Below, piece by piece: positions 60,458 through 64,000 of a DNA stretch of 64,000 bases. The notes below the pieces were generated by a model that was not told the origin of the DNA, searched no databases, and worked only from the letters and a program-made list of their open reading frames with translations. The DNA comes from Montifringilla adamsi. Lineage: Eukaryota; Chordata; Aves; Passeriformes; Passeridae. Each line of letters starts with the position of its first letter. Position 1 is the first letter of the stretch. The DNA lies in assembly GCA_017590115.1 (NCBI GenBank), contig JAGGNK010008670.1, forward strand, positions 4,521,677-4,585,676. Reading direction: 5' to 3'. A program made the translations under genes and the position numbers.

Positions 60458-60934
60458 GTAAACTTGAGACAAGTTGTCTCAATTTCAAAACACTGTGGCT
60501 ACTATATGGAAGTCCTGATTCTTTAGATTTTTATAATTAATGTTCTAATAATGTGATTAAAACAGTTGTGTACTTTTCAGGATTCCTGGGTGAGATGGGG
60601 TTGTATTTTGGGAAGGTTTTGTAGTGGATTTTTAGGTATCCTCTTTTTACTAACAATGACAGAACTTTACGTTGTATGGCTAGAAATATTTTTATGTATA
60701 TTTATGTGCATATATTTGCACATTTATACATTATATATAATACTCATGTTTATTTGTAAATATATGTATTTGCATATATGTCTGTGTGTTATGTCTTCAA
60801 GTGGAAAATAACATTCATAGTAATACTAATGATTTTCCTGAAATACACCATTTGTGGAAGATTTTCCTTTTTCCTATTCACTCCTAAATGTGTTGCTTTC
60901 CACTTCTTTAAACTTGGATTTATCTTATTTTTAG
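60458..60934 (+). other. Intron, 477 nt, phase 1
   Basis: An AT-rich intron with a stretch of tatat/ttgcat sequence at about 60690-60785, ending in cttatttttag. No other feature is seen. Confidence 0.9.
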
Positions 60935-61053
60935 CAAACCAGTGGGAAGTGGCCTATAGTGGCTCAGCTACAGAATACACCTGTACTCACTTGAAACCAG
61001 GCACTTTGTACAAACTCCGGGCGTGCTGTATCAGCACTGGTGGACACAGTCAG
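60935..61053 (+). CDS. FNDC3B: FNDC3B coding exon 14 of window (FN3 domain 4, strands C'-F)
   Basis: This 119-nt exon completes an Ala codon and encodes window residues 560-598, ending on CAG before donor gtgggt (phase 0). [15 protein letters not shown] covers strands C'-[18 protein letters not shown] is the E-F signature with Leu, Pro, Thr and Tyr in place, and STGGHSQ is the F-G loop. The donor gtgggt is weaker than its neighbours, and the following intron is the one carrying the minisatellite. Confidence 0.96.
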
Positions 61054-62131
61054 GTGGGTGTTATCTAACAATAAGGGCTATTTGGTTTATATTTTTCAGG
61101 GATTTATCTGCTAATTTTGGTAAAATACTTCTGCTTTCAAAAGAAGGGAAATGTTTTCCCTGTAGCACAGTGAAACTACACTGATTGCTGTTTAATCTCA
61201 TGCTGCAAGTTGCTGAAATTTAGATTTCTGTGTGTACATAATTTTCTTTTCAGCAAGCTGCAATTTAGTGAGATTTGGTTTCCTCAGAACCAATCTGTAG
61301 TTGTTTATATTTACATTAGAAAAGACCATCATGTTTATCTGATGAGGCCACTTGCTTGAAAAGGGCCACAGACTCTCATGTGCTTGACCCTGTATTGATT
61401 GGAGGATGCAGAAGGAGGTGGTTTTTGTAACAATTATCTTTCATGTGGCTGAATCCTTTAAGTTTTTGGGTTCCTTTTTCAGACCCCAATTTCTGTAATT
61501 CCCCTCTTTGATTTAAATTCAGTACCTATACACTTATTCCTTCTGCTTTGGTAAGTTTTTCTCATTTCAGATTGAGTACTTTAGGCCTTGACATTTTCAA
61601 ACCAAGGAAAATTAAAACAGAGAGCCCAGTATTGAGAATGCTAATGAAGGAACTCTGTTAATTGTATTTGTACTAACGTGCTTGATAGCATCTCCTCTCC
61701 TTTACTATTTATATAAATTTCCATGAAGTGGTGGCTGTAGAAGACAATTTCTTGTGCTGCTCTGTAGCTGTGGGTCACTTTGAAGGTGGTAGCCATGCCA
61801 GAGGGTGACTGAGCTGTGTTACACCAGAGTGTGACTGAGCTGTGCTCATGGCAGAGGTGACTGAGCTGTGTAGTTGTACGGCAGGGTGTAACTGAGCTGT
61901 GTAGGTGTGTACAACAGGGTGTAACTGAGCTGTGTAGGTGTACAACAGGGCGTAACTGAGCTGTGTAGGTGTACATTACGGTGTAACTGAGCTGTGTAGG
62001 TGTACAACAGGGTGTAACTGAGCTCTGTAGGTGTGCAACAGGGTGTAACTGAGCTGTGTAGGTGTACAACAGGGTGTAACTGAGCTGTGCAGGTGTACAA
62101 CAGGGTGTAACTGAGCTGTGTTCTCCCGCAG
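61054..62131 (+). other. Intron, 1078 nt, phase 0, ending in a minisatellite
   Basis: The first 740 nt are ordinary AT-rich intron. From about 61800 to 62120 it consists of a 31-bp tandem array, leaving only the 11-nt acceptor ttctcccgcag between the array and exon 15. Confidence 0.93.
61800..62120. repeat. 31-bp minisatellite, about 11 copies
   Basis: The motif ctgagctgtg (one copy reads ctgagctctg) recurs at 61809, 61835, 61861, 61892, 61925, 61956, 61987, 62018, 62049, 62080 and 62111. The spacings are 26, 26, 31, 33, then 31 six times. The rest of the unit reads taggtgtacaacagggtgtaa in the regular copies. The first three copies are shorter and more diverged, so the array is older at its left end and homogenised at its right end, next to exon 15. 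Units contain gtaac (branch-point-like) and caacag followed by gg (acceptor-like). No open antisense stop occurs through the array. Confidence 0.97.
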
Positions 62132-62237
62132 TGCTCCGAGAGTTTACCTGTCCGCACGCTGAGCGTCGCGCCGGGGCCCTGCCGCCCGCCCAGGCTGCTG
62201 GGCAAGCCGAGGCACAGGGAGGTGCAGCTGCAGTGGG
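62132..62237 (+). CDS. FNDC3B: FNDC3B coding exon 15 of window (end of FN3 domain 4, start of domain 5)
   Basis: This 106-nt exon encodes window residues 599-633 and ends with one base of a split Asp codon before donor gtaagc (phase 1). [10 protein letters not shown] is strand G of domain 4. [16 protein letters not shown] is the linker and strand A of domain 5, and HREVQLQW is strand B up to its tryptophan. The exon is strikingly GC- and CpG-rich compared with exons 13 and 14 and with the introns. Its pyrimidine tract is only ttctccc, immediately preceded by minisatellite. Confidence 0.95.
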
Positions 62238-63220
62238 GTAAGCCAGTGCAACATCCTGCTGCTCTAAAGCTTTGGTTCTGCTGCTGAGCTTGAGCTTTTG
62301 TTTCTGCTGCTTGTGTCCCGTTCCCTGGGAAGTGCACAGCAAAGTCCACTGGAGTCTGAGCAAGTCAGAAGCGCAGCTTCCCATCAGGTGTGGTGGCTCA
62401 GTGTTGGATTTCTGAGCTGACCTTTAGGTCTTACACTCTGCTCCCATTTTATTTTTTTAGCCCTGTCCCTCTCAGGGATATTAAGGCCTCTCAAGGCTAT
62501 TAGAATATCTATCCTTTTATTTCAAAAACACAGTGTGACTCAAAATAATTTTTTTTTATTCCTTTGAAATATTGGCTTGGCCGAAGCGTTTTGGTACTTC
62601 TAATGTATAACTTTTTCAAAAATTTGAGTTAGAACATATTGAGGTTTTGGGTGGCATTTAAATCCTGATGCACAGTATAACACATAATCTGTTGGACCCC
62701 TGTTATTTTGCAAAGATGTTGGACTACACTCATGGCACTAAGTTGTCAAAAAATGAACATTTTTCAGAATGCAAGACACATGCCAGTTTCCCACAGTGTT
62801 TTCTTTACAGTGATAATCTTGCAGCATCCAGGTATTTTTGTGGCATCATTTGTTAAGCCAAATTCTGCGTAAGTAAAATTTCTAACTGTCAAATACATTT
62901 CAACACCAGTGTAAAAATCCACCCAAATGCTTCCTGGAAGCATTTTGGTGGGTGCTGTTTTTCTGATCCCCAGGCAATTTGATTCCGAGCTACTGGCTTG
63001 TAACATAACATGCAGGTATTATCAAATACATTGTTTTCATGGGCAAAAACAAAGGTGCCCACAACAAAAGAGATATTTGTGTCTATATCTATATATCTGT
63101 GAGATATCTGCTATCTATACACAGAAGCAGAAATACACATTTCTGTGGTATATGAAGCAAAAAAATGGCTGTTCTGGCGCACGCCCTGACGCTACTAACG
63201 AATTCCATGATTTCTTTTAG
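62238..63220 (+). other. Intron, 983 nt, phase 1
   Basis: An AT-rich intron with a short tatatctatatatctg stretch at about 63090-63120 and the acceptor gatttcttttag. No other element was recognised. Confidence 0.85.
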
Positions 63221-63393
63221 ATGTCCCTGAGTCAGAAAGTGGCTGCCCTGTCTCTGAGTACAGCGTGGAGATGACAGCCCCTGAAGAAGTGGTTTCTGAG
63301 GTGTACCATGGGGCTGAGCTGGAGTGCACCGTGGGCAGCCTCCTGCCCGGAGCCACCTACGCGTTCCGGGTGCGGGCCCTGAACGACGGCGGG
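63221..63393 (+). CDS. FNDC3B: FNDC3B coding exon 16 of window (FN3 domain 5, strands C-F)
   Basis: This 173-nt exon completes an Asp codon and encodes window residues 635-691, ending on GGG before donor gtacgt (phase 0). [17 protein letters not shown] is the B-C loop and strand [18 protein letters not shown] covers strands C'-E, and [20 protein letters not shown] is the E-F signature followed by the F-G loop. The next residues of the family (Tyr-Gly-Pro-Tyr) should be in an exon beyond the window; reading on past the GGG gives a frame that stops after about 30 codons. The 3' half of the exon is GC- and CpG-rich. Confidence 0.96.
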
Positions 63394-64000
63394 GTACGTG
63401 CGCTGCCCCAGCCCCTCTGGGGTGCTGCCAGTGCTGCTCCTCAGCTGGGGCAGGGGGAGGTGGGCAAAAGAAAAACCATTTGATAAATGCTCAAAAGGAA
63501 CTTGGGGAGGAGGAGCTGCAGTTTTAGACCTGGGTCTCTTTTAAAATTTGATTTCGGGTACTGGTAGGGTTTGGCCAGAATCAGCTGTTCCCAAATGTGC
63601 CAAATCCCTGCTAAAAGTCATAGCTGCTTGCGGGGAGAATTCTCTTCATCCTCATTCTGTTGCATTTCCTTCTTTTTTGTTTTAAATCTAAAGTGTATAA
63701 AAACAAGAAGTGCAATTTCACGCAGGTGGTTGGGTTTGAGGGAAACTCACACCCCTGGTGACTTTTTTGTTTTAATTTCAAAAAAATGTGTGCTTTATAG
63801 ATTCGGTGAGATTTTTCTATTAAATTATTTCCTTGGAAGAAGTGCCTTCCCAAATACATCAGAAATTCTGTCTGATGTCCATGGAGATCTGCAGAAAGAT
63901 CTTTTTCATTGAGGTTTGGGTTGATTATGCTTGCCTTTGTGTTATTCCAGTGGTGTTTAATACAAAGTCCCAACTAAACTACATGCATTGACGTGTTTCT
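63394..64000 (+). other. Intron (partial), phase 0
   Basis: The last 607 nt follow donor gtacgt. No further exon is visible, so the FN3 domain 5 F-G end, the later FN3 domains and the membrane anchor lie downstream. Confidence 0.85.

Larger units (their letters stand above)
1..64000 (+). other. FNDC3B: FNDC3B gene locus, internal part (both ends outside window)
   Basis: All recognised coding sequence belongs to one + strand gene. Sixteen exons join with compatible phases, all bounded by AG and GT, into a 691-residue internal segment. It matches the vertebrate FNDC3B protein as I know it: N-terminal proline-rich region, then FN3 domains with the L-x-P-x-T-x-Y-x-x-R signature. The family is known as an ER/Golgi-associated membrane protein with nine FN3 domains and one C-terminal membrane segment, linked to adipocyte and bone differentiation and cell adhesion. 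The anchor and the last domains are not here. The paralogue FNDC3A has a similar layout, but motifs such as VIEDSTGVRRVVVTPQSPEC and GSIPPIHVPPGYISQ point to 3B. Paralogue choice is from memory, not a search. Confidence 0.93.

Noticed and set aside
61800..62120. Regular repeats of about 31 bp that could resemble a CRISPR array
   Set aside because: The units are directly contiguous with no unique spacers, and the setting is an intron of a vertebrate gene. It is a minisatellite.
61641..62384. 247-codon antisense open frame as a gene
   Set aside because: It is explained by a stop-free 31-bp repeat and overlaps exon 15 on the other strand. No domain, no conserved start and no splice context were seen.

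Overview
The window is a piece of a vertebrate nuclear genome, most likely a bird and probably a songbird-like lineage. Evidence: small exons with GT-AG splice sites separated by long AT-rich introns, and CR1 LINE fragments with the usual avian 3' end. No operons, ribosome-binding sites, bacterial genes or CRISPR arrays are present. I recognise one gene: FNDC3B (fibronectin type III domain containing 3B, also called FAD104), on the + strand. Both ends of the gene lie outside the window.

Sixteen internal coding exons can be joined without a frame break. They lie at 7825-7901, 15242-15485, 16405-16689, 35443-35501, 41525-41682, 43842-43901, 46609-46747, 47071-47124, 54754-54878, 57109-57283, 57964-58050, 59703-59841, 60386-60457, 60935-61053, 62132-62237 and 63221-63393. 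Together they are 2072 nt and encode 691 residues; the first residue is a split Gly codon whose first base is upstream. Exons 1-4 encode the proline-, histidine- and glycine-rich N-terminal cytosolic region. Exons 5-16 encode fibronectin III (FN3) domains 1-4 and most of domain 5. The start codon, remaining FN3 domains and C-terminal membrane anchor known for this family are not in the window. Residue numbers below are counted from that first split Gly ('window residues').

Layout: 1-7824 is upstream intron with no recognised exon. 7.8-16.7 kb holds exons 1-3. 16.7-35.4 kb is one 18.75-kb intron with two CR1 relics, a 16-G run and a 33-T run. 35.4-47.1 kb holds exons 4-8. 47.1-54.8 kb is a 7.6-kb intron with a perfect hairpin and a candidate conserved block. 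54.8-63.4 kb is exon-dense (exons 9-16). It includes a 31-bp minisatellite that runs to within 11 bp of the exon 15 splice acceptor. The last 607 bases are intron.

The strongest unusual observation is that minisatellite. It appears to supply the branch point for exon 15, is followed by an unusually CpG-rich exon, and creates the longest antisense open frame in the window by its 31-nt periodicity. I did not find a new multi-gene system. Most open frames in the window are chance frames in introns.
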